64,000 nt of DNA from Actinomycetota bacterium (GCA_009702045.1 WLIV01000004.1:124001-188000), one strand, 5' to 3'. Shown: positions 25,743 to 34,123, numbered from the stretch's first letter. The notes: generated by a model not told the origin, from the letters alone. Translations and numbers: made by a program.

Positions 25743-26945
25743 ATGACTGAAGCAGTGATCGTCGCTACCGCCCGCAGCCCCATCGGACGTGCCAACAAGG
25801 GCTCCCTTGCCAGCATGCGCCCAGACGACATGAGCGCCCAGATCGTGAAGGCACTGATGGCCAAGGTGCCTCAGGTTGGCCAGAACGTGGACGACGTGAT
25901 GTGGGGTATCGGACAACCCGCTGGCGAGGGTGGCTTCAACATTGCTCGCGTGGTTGCGCTGCTCGCCGGCCTCGACAACGTGCCCGGTGTGCAGGTCAAC
26001 CGCTATTGCTCGTCCAGCCTGCAGACCATTCGTATGGCGTTCCATGCGATCAAGGCAGGCGAGGGCGACTGCTTCATTGCCGGCGGCGTCGAGACCGTCA
26101 GCCGCTACATGCACGGTGCCAGCGACACCGCGCCGAACCCGATCTTCAAGCCGGCCGGTGCTCGCACCCAGCAGCGAGCACAGGGCGGCCAGGGAACATG
26201 GGCCCCAGCCGAGGGTCTGCCGGATGTGTACATCGCGATGGGTCAGACGGCTGAAAATGTGGTGGAGAAGGAAGGGATTACCCGCGAGGAGATGGACCGC
26301 TTCGGCGTCCGCAGCCAGAATCTGGCCTGCGCGCACGTGGAGAACGGGTTCTTCGATCGCGAGATCACGCCGTTGACATTGGAGGATGGCACGGTCATCT
26401 CCAAGGACGATGGCCCCCGCCCCGGCACGAACTACGAGGCCGTCAGTCAGCTCAAGCCGGTGTTCCGTCCCGACGGCACGATCACCGCTGGCAACGCCTG
26501 CCCGTTGAACGACGGCGCCGCCGCGGTGCTCGTGATGAGTGACACGAAGGCCAAGGAACTGGGACTCACCCCGCTGGCCCGCATCGTGTCGAGTGGCGTG
26601 TCCGGCCTGAACCCCGAGATCATGGGCCTCGGCCCGATCGAGGCCATTCGTCAGGCGCTCGGCCGCGCCAAGATGACGATCGATCAGATCGACCTCGTCG
26701 AGATCAACGAGGCCTTCGCCTGTCAGGTCATCGGCTCGGCCAAGCACTTGGGTATCGACATCGACCGCCAACTGAACAAGCACGGTGGTGCGATCGCACT
26801 CGGTCACCCATTCGGCATGACCGGCGCCCGCATCATGACCACGCTGATCAACGGCCTGCAGTGGGAAGACAAGACCTACGGCCTCGAGAGCATGTGCATC
26901 GGTGGTGGCCAGGGTCTGGCGATGGTGGTCGAGCGCCTCAGCTGA
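25743..26945 (+). CDS. Acetyl-CoA acyltransferase (thiolase)
   Basis: 400-residue thiolase of the FadA type; it cleaves 3-ketoacyl-CoA with CoA to release acetyl-CoA in beta-oxidation, or runs in reverse. The nucleophilic Cys is in NRYCSSSLQTI (residue about 90), with the NEAFA loop, the GGAIALGHPFGMTGAR histidine and the second Cys in CIGGGQG. Length is normal. No other fad gene is adjacent, so the pathway (fatty acid or sterol side chain) is open. The 3' end overlaps the convergent MFS gene by 8 nt. Confidence 0.92.
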   Translation: MTEAVIVATARSPIGRANKGSLASMRPDDMSAQIVKALMAKVPQVGQNVDDVMWGIGQPAGEGGFNIARVVALLAGLDNVPGVQVNRYCSSSLQTIRMAFHAIKAGEGDCFIAGGVETVSRYMHGASDTAPNPIFKPAGARTQQRAQGGQGTWAPAEGLPDVYIAMGQTAENVVEKEGITREEMDRFGVRSQNLACAHVENGFFDREITPLTLEDGTVISKDDGPRPGTNYEAVSQLKPVFRPDGTITAGNACPLNDGAAAVLVMSDTKAKELGLTPLARIVSSGVSGLNPEIMGLGPIEAIRQALGRAKMTIDQIDLVEINEAFACQVIGSAKHLGIDIDRQLNKHGGAIALGHPFGMTGARIMTTLINGLQWEDKTYGLESMCIGGGQGLAMVVERLS

Positions 26946-28086
26946 GGGCGACGGCTCGACGGTGCTGCGACACCGCAAGCATCACGAACAGCACGACGCC
27001 CGATCCGGCGATCAGGAACATCCATTCCGGTCCGACCGCGCCGTACAGGCCGCCTGCTGAATAGGCGGTGACCGCGGCGACCAACAGCGTCGCCGAACCT
27101 GCCAGGCCCTGTGCGGCAGCGGCGCGCCCGACCGGGGCGCCGGCGGCGACCAGACCTTGGCTGGCCGGAACGGCGAGCGCTTGGACGACACCCTCGACCG
27201 CGCTGATTCCCACGATCATCAGCGGGAAGTGCACGAAGCCGTACACGGCCGTCAGCGGTGCCACGAACAGTGTGCCGAACACGGCCACTCGCATGGGACC
27301 TCGTCGGGAAGCAAGCGCGCCGCCGCGAGCGGCGAGCAAGGCAAACGGAACGCCGTAGGCGAGGAAGCTGAAACCAATCAGGCGGTCGGATGCGCCGAGG
27401 TCGGTGAGGAAGCGGTCGAGCGTCGCGTCGTAGAAACCGACCGGTAGGAAGAGCGCGACGCACATGAACACGGCTGCGCGGATCTGTGGCAGGCGCAGCA
27501 AGTCGAAGGCCATCCGGCGCTCCGTGTCGCGTGGTGGTTGGGGGAGCGCTCGTGGGGCAAGCATCAGCATTCCGGCCAGAGCGAAGCCGCCAGCGACGAG
27601 GAAGGGTGTGCGCAGCCCGAACGGACCCACGAGCATGCCGCCGACAACCGGTCCGGTGACGAACCCCGCCAGTTCCATGCCAGTCAACGATCCAAGGCGC
27701 TGCGGAATGTTGTCGGGGCCGATGCTGATCACGATTGCCCGCGCTGCCGGGCCGAACAGACTGTTGGACAGCCCAACGATCATTCGTGCCAGGACAAGTG
27801 TGAGCAGCGATCCGGCCAGCGCGAACATCACGCTGCCAAGTACCGCGGTGCCGAGACCCGCGAGGAGCAGGCGTTTGGAGTGGCCGTGATCCGCGAGTGG
27901 CGCGAGCAGCACCTGGCCGACGAGGCCAACAACAAAGCCCGACCCAGCGATCAGACCAAGACCCGCGTCGTTGAACCCGTATTTGTCCTGCAGGTTGCTG
28001 AGCAGCGAGAAGACGACGCTGTTGGCAATGCCGACGCTGGCGGTGGCGATGAGGAGCGGGTACCAGCCGGAGACGCGGCGGCTCAC
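26938..28086 (-). CDS. MFS transporter
   Basis: 382-residue major facilitator with 11-12 hydrophobic segments. Helix 1-2 and the loop ADHGHSKRLLLAGLG match the MFS motif A position, and LARMIVGLSNSLFGPAARAI is typical of drug/metabolite efflux members. The GTG start at 28086 overlaps the stop of the upstream small gene (GTGA). It is last in a run DAHP synthase - serine hydrolase - unknown - MFS on the minus strand. Cargo unknown. Confidence 0.85.
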   Translation of the reverse strand: MSRRVSGWYPLLIATASVGIANSVVFSLLSNLQDKYGFNDAGLGLIAGSGFVVGLVGQVLLAPLADHGHSKRLLLAGLGTAVLGSVMFALAGSLLTLVLARMIVGLSNSLFGPAARAIVISIGPDNIPQRLGSLTGMELAGFVTGPVVGGMLVGPFGLRTPFLVAGGFALAGMLMLAPRALPQPPRDTERRMAFDLLRLPQIRAAVFMCVALFLPVGFYDATLDRFLTDLGASDRLIGFSFLAYGVPFALLAARGGALASRRGPMRVAVFGTLFVAPLTAVYGFVHFPLMIVGISAVEGVVQALAVPASQGLVAAGAPVGRAAAAQGLAGSATLLVAAVTAYSAGGLYGAVGPEWMFLIAGSGVVLFVMLAVSQHRRAVALS

Positions 28087-28526
28087 ACGTGCTCGGCGCG
28101 GATCCGCACCATCTCCGACTCGTGTGGCAACTGCACGGCACGAAGCACGTAGCGCTCGCCGCCGGCGATCAGCTCGGCCAGGCACCACCCGCCGGGCGAG
28201 TCGCACTCACCGTCGCCGTACAGGTTCAGCGCGTCGACATCGAGGCCGGCCGTGTCGGCCTCGGCGCTCCACAACGAGACCAGGCCTCGCCGGAGTTCCG
28301 GTTCATCGATCAGGTCGGTGCCATGTAGCAGCAGTTCGACGGTAGTTACGGTGACCGGCTGCAACTGCGATTCATGCACGACGTCGCCGCTGAGTTCGCC
28401 ATCGAGCATCACGACGACCGGTCCGGCGCTGCCGGCGATGCCGCCGATGAAGCCGTACCGCACGAGCGGTAACCCGTCGTCACCTTCGCACTCGTAGCGA
28501 ATGCGGTCTCCGGGTGAGAAGGTCAT
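28083..28526 (-). CDS. Small conserved-looking protein of unknown function
   Basis: 147 residues, acidic, no signal peptide or membrane helix. The N-terminal 60 residues (SPGDRIRYECEGDDG.., VRYGFIGGIAG, VVVMLDGELSGDVV) look like an SH3-like/KOW beta barrel. The C-terminal half has SPGGWCLAELIAGGERYVLRAV. I do not recognise a family. The ATG at 28526 overlaps the serine hydrolase stop (ATGA) and its own stop overlaps the MFS start, so it is certainly inside an operon. Confidence 0.65.
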   Translation of the reverse strand: MTFSPGDRIRYECEGDDGLPLVRYGFIGGIAGSAGPVVVMLDGELSGDVVHESQLQPVTVTTVELLLHGTDLIDEPELRRGLVSLWSAEADTAGLDVDALNLYGDGECDSPGGWCLAELIAGGERYVLRAVQLPHESEMVRIRAEHV

Positions 28527-29359
28527 GCCGCTCCTCTGGTGGCGGCGACCTCATCGAGCACCGCGTCGGCGAGTTCAGGCCAACGCACGAGCGCCTCGGC
28601 CGACCACTCATCGAACGCCCGGTCGGTGAGCGCCAGACATGCGACGTGCGCCCCCGTATCCACCCACAGGAGGGTACCTGATCCACCGAAGTGTCCGAAC
28701 GTGCCGGGTGAGTTCCGACGACCGGTCCAGTGGGGATCCTTCTCGCCGCGAATTTCGGTGGCCAGGCCCCACGGGCAGTCGGCGTAGCGACCGACGCCAG
28801 GCACCAGTCCTGGCAGCCCGGGGAACTGCACACTGCGGTATGCAAGCGCACTTTCGGCGCTGAGAAGGGTGGGCGAGCGCAACTCGTGCACGAACCGTAC
28901 GAGATCGTCGACGGTGCTGGACACCTCGTGTGCCGGAGAGCCGTGAACGATGGTCGCAGTCATGCCGAGGGGCTCGAGTACCGCTTCGTATTGGTACTCG
29001 GCGTAGGGCATCCCTGCCGCCTCGGCCACTACTTCGGCTGCCATCTCGATACCGGTGTTGCTGTAGTTGCGACGGAGTCCGGGCGAAGCGATCGGCGTCG
29101 TGCCGCTGAACGGATATCCGCCGGTGTGGGCCAATAGGTGGCGCAACGTGCAGCCGTTCTGTCCGGCCGGTTGGTCGAGGTGCACCGTGCCTTCCTCGAC
29201 GGCGACGAGCACGGTCCACCCGACGAGCATCTTGGCCACAGACGCGATGCGGTACGGGCGAGATGCGTCGCCAATGGTCGCGATGCTCCCATCAGGGAGC
29301 ACTGCAGCCGCAGCCACGTGTGGCACGGGCCATGCCGCGGTGAGGGCCAACGCCCGCAT
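28523..29359 (-). CDS. Serine hydrolase, beta-lactamase class C / DD-peptidase family (S12)
   Basis: 278-residue penicillin-recognising-type serine hydrolase. Active-site elements: SxxK in RIASVAKML (Ser and Lys, about residues 40-43), the YxN motif as NYSNTGIEM, and the HFGGSG segment in place of the KTG/HTG box. It is shorter than AmpC (about 360) and has no clear signal peptide, so a cytosolic esterase or peptidase is as likely as a wall enzyme. The ATG at 29359 is 7 nt after the DAHP synthase stop. Confidence 0.82.
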   Translation of the reverse strand: MRALALTAAWPVPHVAAAAVLPDGSIATIGDASRPYRIASVAKMLVGWTVLVAVEEGTVHLDQPAGQNGCTLRHLLAHTGGYPFSGTTPIASPGLRRNYSNTGIEMAAEVVAEAAGMPYAEYQYEAVLEPLGMTATIVHGSPAHEVSSTVDDLVRFVHELRSPTLLSAESALAYRSVQFPGLPGLVPGVGRYADCPWGLATEIRGEKDPHWTGRRNSPGTFGHFGGSGTLLWVDTGAHVACLALTDRAFDEWSAEALVRWPELADAVLDEVAATRGAA

Positions 29360-29366
29360 GTGGGGT

Positions 29367-30722
29367 TCAGGCAAGCCCGGTGGCGCGAAGACTCTCGGCC
29401 ACCGTGAAGGCCAGATCGAGGCTCTGGCGACCGTTGAGACGCGGGTCGCACACCGTCTGGTAGCGATCATCGAGTTGGCTGTCGAGAATGTTGTCGGCGC
29501 CGCCGATGCATTCGGTGACGTCATCGCCGGTGAGTTCGACATGGATGCCGCCGGGCCATGTTCCCTCGGCTTTGTGTGCACGGACGAAGCCGTCGATCTC
29601 GGCGCAGATCCGGTCGAAGATGCGTGTCTTTCGGCCGCCAACGCTGTTGACCGTGTTGCCGTGCATCGGATCGCAGGCCCACACCACCGGGTGGCCGGAG
29701 TCGCGAACCGCCCGCAGTAGCGGCCGTAACGCGTCTTCTACCTTGTCGGCGCCCATTCGGCTGATCAGCGTGAGCCGGCCGGGAATGCGTGCGGGGTTCA
29801 GCCTTTCGCACAGTTCGAGCACATAGTCGGCGTCGGTGGTGGGGCCGACCTTGCAGCCCAGCGGGTTGCCGACGCCACGGAGGAACTCAATGTGGGCACT
29901 GTCGAGTTGGCGGGTGCGCTCGCCGATCCAGAGCATGTGCGCCGAGCAGTCGTACCATGCGCCGGTCAAGGAATCCTGACGGGTGAGGGCCTCCTCGTAG
30001 CCGAGGAGCAAGGCTTCATGGCTGGTGTAGACGTTCGTCTCGTGCAGGCTGTGGTTGGATTCGGTGTCCACACCGCAGGCGCGCATGAACTTCAACGCGC
30101 GATCGATCTCGCTGGCGATCTGTTCGTAGCGCTGACCCTCGGGGCTGCTGGCCACGAACTCCTGTGTCCATGCGTGCACCCGGCTGAGGTCGGCGAAACC
30201 GCCCTTGGTGAAGGCCCGCAACAGGTTCAGCGTGGCGGCCGACTGGTTGTACGCCTGCACCAGACGATCGGGACTCGGGGTGCGCGCCGACTCGGTGAAA
30301 GCATCGCTGTTGACGATGTGGCCGCGGAAGCTGGGCAACTCGACGTCGCCGACCTTCTCCATGTTGCTCGACCGTGGCTTGGCGAACTGACCGGCGATCC
30401 GGCCGACCTTCACCACCGGCACACCGAGCGAGTAGGTGAGCACGACCGACATCTGCAGAATGACGCGCAACTTCTCACGGATGTTGTTCGCGGAGAACTC
30501 TTCGAAACTTTCAGCGCAGTCGCCGGCCTGCAGGAGGAACGCGTTCCCGGCGCACACCTGGGCGAGCGACGCCTGCAGTGAGCGGGCTTCGCCGGCGAAC
30601 ACCAGCGGGGGATACGAGGCGATCTGCTTCAGCGCGCGGTCAAGTTCGCCTTGGTCTGGCCACTGGGGCTGCTGGTTGACAGGGAACGCCTGCCAGGAAG
30701 TCGGTGTCCACGCTTTTGCCAC
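29367..30722 (-). CDS. aroG: Class II 3-deoxy-D-arabino-heptulosonate 7-phosphate synthase
   Basis: 451-residue first enzyme of the shikimate pathway: phosphoenolpyruvate plus erythrose 4-phosphate gives DAHP. Class II signatures: QAGDCAESFEEF, KVGRIAGQFAKPRS, the metal Cys in AGDC, WACDPMHGNT, GGIHVELTGDDVTECIGG and YQTVCDPRLNGRQSLDLAF. GTG at 30722 has TAGGCT 7 nt upstream. Symbol follows the Mycobacterium class II enzyme. First gene of the operon that continues into the serine hydrolase. Confidence 0.95.
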   Translation of the reverse strand: MAKAWTPTSWQAFPVNQQPQWPDQGELDRALKQIASYPPLVFAGEARSLQASLAQVCAGNAFLLQAGDCAESFEEFSANNIREKLRVILQMSVVLTYSLGVPVVKVGRIAGQFAKPRSSNMEKVGDVELPSFRGHIVNSDAFTESARTPSPDRLVQAYNQSAATLNLLRAFTKGGFADLSRVHAWTQEFVASSPEGQRYEQIASEIDRALKFMRACGVDTESNHSLHETNVYTSHEALLLGYEEALTRQDSLTGAWYDCSAHMLWIGERTRQLDSAHIEFLRGVGNPLGCKVGPTTDADYVLELCERLNPARIPGRLTLISRMGADKVEDALRPLLRAVRDSGHPVVWACDPMHGNTVNSVGGRKTRIFDRICAEIDGFVRAHKAEGTWPGGIHVELTGDDVTECIGGADNILDSQLDDRYQTVCDPRLNGRQSLDLAFTVAESLRATGLA

Positions 30723-30729
30723 GCCGGAA

Positions 30730-30735
30730 AGCCTA
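30730..30735 (-). promoter_or_regulatory. Leaderless-type -10 (TAGGCT) for DAHP synthase
   Basis: TAGGCT on the minus strand ends 7 nt before the GTG at 30722 and touches the last base of the upstream hairpin. Confidence 0.5.
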
Positions 30736-30766
30736 ACGGCCGGACCCCCGAAGGGGCCCGGCCGTT
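30735..30766 (-). terminator. Strong hairpin between sigma factor and DAHP synthase
   Basis: A 32-nt inverted repeat: 9-bp outer stem (AACGGCCGG with CCGGCCGTT), one mismatch, 4-bp inner stem (CCCC/GGGG) and CGAA loop as read on the plus strand. It starts 26 nt after the sigma factor stop. No U-run follows, which is common in high-GC actinobacteria. Likely terminator for the sigma factor transcript. Confidence 0.6.
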
Positions 30767-30791
30767 ACGGACGACTGAACGCGGTAGTGGT

Positions 30792-31619
30792 TCAGACAGC
30801 GAGGATGCGGACTGCGTCTTCGCGCAGACCAGCTACCGCCCGGCTGACGAGCCGACGGGCAGCCTCGGCCGTGACGCCCAGGTTCTCGCCGACTTCGCGG
30901 AAGCTCTTGCGCTCACCGTCGAGCAGGCCGAAGCGAGCCTCGACTGCGTAGCGGGCCCGCTTGTCGAGGGTGCCGAGCAGTTCGTCGAGCAGCTCGTTGT
31001 CGACCATCGACATCACGGCGTCCTCAGGGGTGCCGTCGCCATTAGCCATGAGGTCGCCGAGAGTGGCGTCGCCGTCGTCGCCGATCGTCTTGTCGAGCGA
31101 GACCGGGGTGGTGAGGCGGTGCAGTTCGGCATTGCCGACATCAAGCGTCTCACCGTCGCCGCTGGCCTGGCGCAGGGCAGCGCGCAGGCTGGCCGAACGG
31201 TCACCCGGGATACGGATGAGGCTGGCCTTCTGGTCGAGCGCACGGCCAATGGCCTGGCGGATCCAGAATGTGGCGTAGGTGGAGAACTTGAAGCCACGGC
31301 GCCAGTCGAACTTGTCGACGGCGTGTTCGAGGCCGAGGTTGCCTTCCTGGATGAGATCCAGCAGGTCCATGCCCTGGGGCAGTGGGTACCGGCGGGCGAT
31401 GCTCACCACGAGGCGCAGGTTGGCGCGGATGAAGCGATCCTTTGCCTCGGCGGCCTTGGCGACTGACGCCTTGAGCGCAGCGCCCTTCTCGCCAGCGGCG
31501 AGGCGATCGGACGCGTCGCGTCCGGCCTCAATCACACGCGACAGTTCGCGTTCTTCCTCCGCATTTAACAGGGACACCTTGCCGATGTCGTTCAGGTAGA
31601 GACCGATGGAGTCATTCAT
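30792..31619 (-). CDS. Sigma-70 family RNA polymerase sigma factor (group 1/2-like)
   Basis: 275 residues with regions 1.2 (IGLYLNDIGKVSLLNAEEE), 2 (NLRLVVSIARRYPLPQGMDLLDLIQEGNLGLEHAVDKFDWRRGFKFSTYATFWIRQAI split over 2.1-2.4), 3 (GDGETLDVGNAELHRL...VSLDKTIGDDG) and 4 (RARYAVEARFGLLDGERKSFREVGENLGVTAEAAR). It lacks the long region 1.1 of a housekeeping SigA, so it is probably an alternative (group 2, SigB/HrdA-type) sigma factor. ATG at 31619 is used; an in-frame start five codons earlier is possible. The upstream region holds two inverted repeats. Confidence 0.85.
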   Translation of the reverse strand: MNDSIGLYLNDIGKVSLLNAEEERELSRVIEAGRDASDRLAAGEKGAALKASVAKAAEAKDRFIRANLRLVVSIARRYPLPQGMDLLDLIQEGNLGLEHAVDKFDWRRGFKFSTYATFWIRQAIGRALDQKASLIRIPGDRSASLRAALRQASGDGETLDVGNAELHRLTTPVSLDKTIGDDGDATLGDLMANGDGTPEDAVMSMVDNELLDELLGTLDKRARYAVEARFGLLDGERKSFREVGENLGVTAEAARRLVSRAVAGLREDAVRILAV

Positions 31620-31667
31620 GGCGCTTGTTCTCAACTTCTTGGGTCGTCGTCAGATTCCGCGGATGGG

Positions 31668-31708
31668 TGTGTCGTCTGACACATCGCCCCGGCTGTCCGG
31701 CCGGGGCG
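31668..31708. other. Two adjacent inverted repeats upstream of the sigma factor
   Basis: TGTGTC-gtct-GACACA at 31668-31683 is a perfect 6-bp inverted repeat. One base later CGCCCCGGC-N6-GCCGGGGCG (31685-31708 on the plus strand) forms a perfect 9-bp stem with a 6-nt loop. Both lie 49-89 nt before the sigma factor start and 183 nt before nadD. They could be a leader structure, a terminator-like attenuator or an operator. Confidence 0.45.
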
Positions 31709-31877
31709 CCCTTCGCGACAAAGGAAGTACGGTTTCGCCATGTTGGCGGTGGGTCCGTACATCCCGATCATGGGGCTTATTGGGGGGGACATGTCACAGT
31801 ACTACATCGGTCAAGTTCTGTCATAGCAATAGCGAAAATTCCGATAAGGTGAACGATGGTCCGCACGCGCAGGCACC

Positions 31878-31883
31878 TACACT
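31878..31883 (+). promoter_or_regulatory. Leaderless-type -10 (TACACT) for nadD
   Basis: TACACT lies 7 nt before the GTG at 31891 and favours that start over an in-frame GTG at 31849. Confidence 0.45.
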
Positions 31884-31890
31884 CGCCGCC

Positions 31891-32511
31891 GTGCAGCACG
31901 CGAACGAGCAGGTCGGCGCCTTTACAGGTCGGCGGATCGGACTGTTCGGGGGCACCTTCGACCCGCCGCACGTCGGCCACCTGGTCACCGCCGTCAACGT
32001 GCGCCATGCGCTGCGTCTGGACGAGATCATCCTGATGGTGGCCAACGAGCCCTGGCAAAAAGTCGGCTCGCGGCCCATCAGCTCGGCCGCCGCCCGGTTG
32101 GCGATGGTGGAGGCGGCTGTCGCGGATGTGCCCGGTGTCGTGGCCGGGCGCCACGAGATCGAGCAGGGCGGCCCCAGCTTCACGGCCGATACATTGTCAG
32201 CCTTGGCTCACGCTTGTTCTGGCGCAACTCTGTTCACGATCATGGGCGACGACGCTGCGGCGCGCTTCGAGACATGGGATCGCTACACCGATGTGGCGCG
32301 GGCAAGCACCCTGGTGGTCGTCGACCGCCCCGGAGCCCCGGTGCATCTCTCTGCCAACTTCGCCTGGGAGCGTGTAGAGGTTCCCCGCCTCGACGTTTCC
32401 AGCACCGACCTGCGCGACCGGGTGCGAGATGGGCGGCCGCTCGACTACCTGGTGACGACGCCGGTACTCGAGCTGATCTCTCAGTTGGGTCTGTACCGGG
32501 AGGGCGGATGA
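31891..32511 (+). CDS. nadD: Nicotinate-nucleotide adenylyltransferase
   Basis: 206-residue enzyme of NAD synthesis that adenylates nicotinate mononucleotide. Nucleotidyltransferase motifs: LFGGTFDPPHVGHL near the N-terminus, ANEPWQKVG, FTIMGDDAAARFETW and the ISSTxxR equivalent VSSTDLRDRV followed by YLVTTPVLELI. The start at 31891 is supported by TACACT at 7 nt. The nadD-(LytR-like)-rsfS order is a common actinobacterial arrangement. Its stop overlaps the next ATG (ATGA). Confidence 0.92.
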   Translation: MQHANEQVGAFTGRRIGLFGGTFDPPHVGHLVTAVNVRHALRLDEIILMVANEPWQKVGSRPISSAAARLAMVEAAVADVPGVVAGRHEIEQGGPSFTADTLSALAHACSGATLFTIMGDDAAARFETWDRYTDVARASTLVVVDRPGAPVHLSANFAWERVEVPRLDVSSTDLRDRVRDGRPLDYLVTTPVLELISQLGLYREGG

Positions 32512-33719
32512 CCGCGTTCGACAATGTGCGCCGCAAGCGCACGACGGTGATGCTGGGAGCCTGTTTGGCCGTGCTGCTGGGGGTCGGCGGGCTCGCCTAC
32601 GCCGGCGTGAAAGCGCTGCGCAAGTACGAGGGTGCGACCAAGGTCGGTCACAAGGAGATTCGCATTCCCAGCACGCCGGTGGGCATGTTGGCGACGGTCG
32701 ATGCGCAGAATCGGCTGACATCGATCGAGATCTTGGTGCTGCTGCCGAAGTCGAACCTTGGAGGAAGCATCGTGTCGGTGCCGGTCTCGGCCGATACGAC
32801 GCTCGGCACCGGTACGGACCGGATTCCGTTCACCGAGGTCTACGCCACTGGTGGTATCGACGAACTGGCGTTGTCGGTGGAGAGCGCTCTGTCGGTGACG
32901 CTCGATGTCTACCAAGTCGCTGATCCGGCGACGTTGGCGGCGCTGCTAGGTCCGCTCGGCACGATCGATGCGACGTTGCCCAACGCAGCCGGTGACACAT
33001 TCCCGGCCGGTGCCATCTCGTTGACGGCCGACCAGGCTGCTCAGGTGATCAACCACACCGAGGTCGGTCAGACCGACAGCGTCCGCCGTGGTGATGTCGA
33101 GGCCGTGTGGGCAGCGGTTGCTGCAGCGGTCGGGTCGGGTGTCGCAACGGTCGACGCGTCGGCTCCCGGCACCACCACTGCCGGTGCAACGCTGGCCATC
33201 GCCAGTGTCGGCGACCTGCTAGCTCGATTGTTCGCCGGTCCAGTAGGAGCGCGGGCGATTCCGGCCGAGCCGGTGGATGCAGCCACGAACCCCGGCGGCA
33301 AGGATGTCGAGGCACTCGACCGCGTCGACGCAATCATGGTGCTGGCATCGATCGCTCCTCGGGCGATGTCCGCCCCGGCACCCGGTCTGGTGTTCCGTAT
33401 CGAAGCGCCGGCGGGCTACGAGGCGCAGGTGCGGGTCGCTGTTGCGATCGTTCTGCTCGGAGGCGGCAACGTGCAGTCGGTGTACCTGAATGGCCCATCC
33501 CAGGCCAACACGAATGTGCTCATTCGCGATACGCGCCTCGAGGACCAGACGGGCGGCGCGAATACTGGATTGTTCGGCCCTACCGATGTGTCCGAGCCGA
33601 AGACGTCGATCGAGGGGATCGACGTCATCGTGCAGCTTGGCGGTACCTGGCTCGACGACCCTGCGTCGCTCGGCCAGACTGCGGCGAGCACCACGGTCCC
33701 GGCGACGGCGACCACCTGA
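32508..33719 (+). CDS. LCP/LytR-C-like membrane-anchored protein
   Basis: 403 residues. A basic N-terminus (NVRRKRTT) and one helix (about 13-35) anchor an extracytoplasmic region. Residues about 60-185 resemble a LytR-CpsA-Psr domain (ILVLLPKSN, EVYATGGIDELALSVESAL, TLDVYQVAD), but I cannot see the conserved arginines and acidic residues that bind polyprenyl phosphate, so this part may be inactive. The C-terminus (about 295-385; FRIEAPAGYEA.., VQSVYLNGP, IDVIVQLGGTWL) looks like a LytR_C domain. Located between nadD and rsfS with overlapping codons on both sides. Role in wall assembly is inferred. Confidence 0.62.
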   Translation: MTAFDNVRRKRTTVMLGACLAVLLGVGGLAYAGVKALRKYEGATKVGHKEIRIPSTPVGMLATVDAQNRLTSIEILVLLPKSNLGGSIVSVPVSADTTLGTGTDRIPFTEVYATGGIDELALSVESALSVTLDVYQVADPATLAALLGPLGTIDATLPNAAGDTFPAGAISLTADQAAQVINHTEVGQTDSVRRGDVEAVWAAVAAAVGSGVATVDASAPGTTTAGATLAIASVGDLLARLFAGPVGARAIPAEPVDAATNPGGKDVEALDRVDAIMVLASIAPRAMSAPAPGLVFRIEAPAGYEAQVRVAVAIVLLGGGNVQSVYLNGPSQANTNVLIRDTRLEDQTGGANTGLFGPTDVSEPKTSIEGIDVIVQLGGTWLDDPASLGQTAASTTVPATATT

Positions 33720-34084
33720 TGAACACTCCCACCGGTGCCCAACTGGCACTCGAACTGGCCAAAGTTGCGGCGAAGGCTGCCGACGACAAGAAGGCCGACC
33801 ACACACTCGTCCTGGAAGTGGGGGAGGTGCTGTCCATCACCGACTACTTCGTGATCACCAGCGCCAACAACCGACGAATGGTGAAGTCCGTGGTCGATGC
33901 CGTCGAGGATGCCGTTCGCGAGCAACTCGGCCGTACTCCACTCCGTAGCGAGGGCGTGGGCGAACAGCAATGGGTGCTCATCGACTACGGCGACGTGGTG
34001 GTGCACGTGTTCGCGGAAGAGATGCGCATGTACTACGAGATCGAGCGTCTGTACCGCGACGTGCCCAAGATCGCATGGTCCTGA
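33719..34084 (+). CDS. rsfS: Ribosomal silencing factor RsfS
   Basis: 121-residue protein that binds ribosomal protein uL14 and blocks subunit joining during starvation. Family signatures: KKADHTLVLEVGEVLSITDYFVITSANN, VVDAVEDAVRE, EGVGEQQWVLIDYGDVVVHVF and REYY-type MRMYYEIERLY. It starts within the stop of the LytR-like gene (TGATG). Adjacent to nadD as in many bacteria. Confidence 0.94.
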   Translation: MNTPTGAQLALELAKVAAKAADDKKADHTLVLEVGEVLSITDYFVITSANNRRMVKSVVDAVEDAVREQLGRTPLRSEGVGEQQWVLIDYGDVVVHVFAEEMRMYYEIERLYRDVPKIAWS

Positions 34085-34108
34085 CCTACGTGAACATGTG
34101 AATTTGAC

Positions 34109-34114
34109 TAACGT
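34109..34114 (+). promoter_or_regulatory. Leaderless-type -10 (TAACGT) for ABM-domain gene
   Basis: TAACGT lies 9 nt before the ATG at 34124. Confidence 0.4.
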
Positions 34115-34123
34115 GGGCGTGCT

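Noticed and set aside
25680-26978. A 432-codon minus-strand frame opposite the thiolase
   Set aside because: Antisense to a well-supported thiolase and with the composition of a frame shadow; no recognisable family.
30723-30791. Small RNA gene between sigma factor and DAHP synthase
   Set aside because: The only structure is the terminator-like hairpin on the sigma transcript and a promoter; no separate transcription unit is indicated.
31606-31890. Longer N-terminus for nadD starting near the sigma gene
   Set aside because: The extra residues do not resemble NadD and would overlap the divergent sigma gene start; the 31891 GTG has leaderless spacing and gives a normal NadD length.
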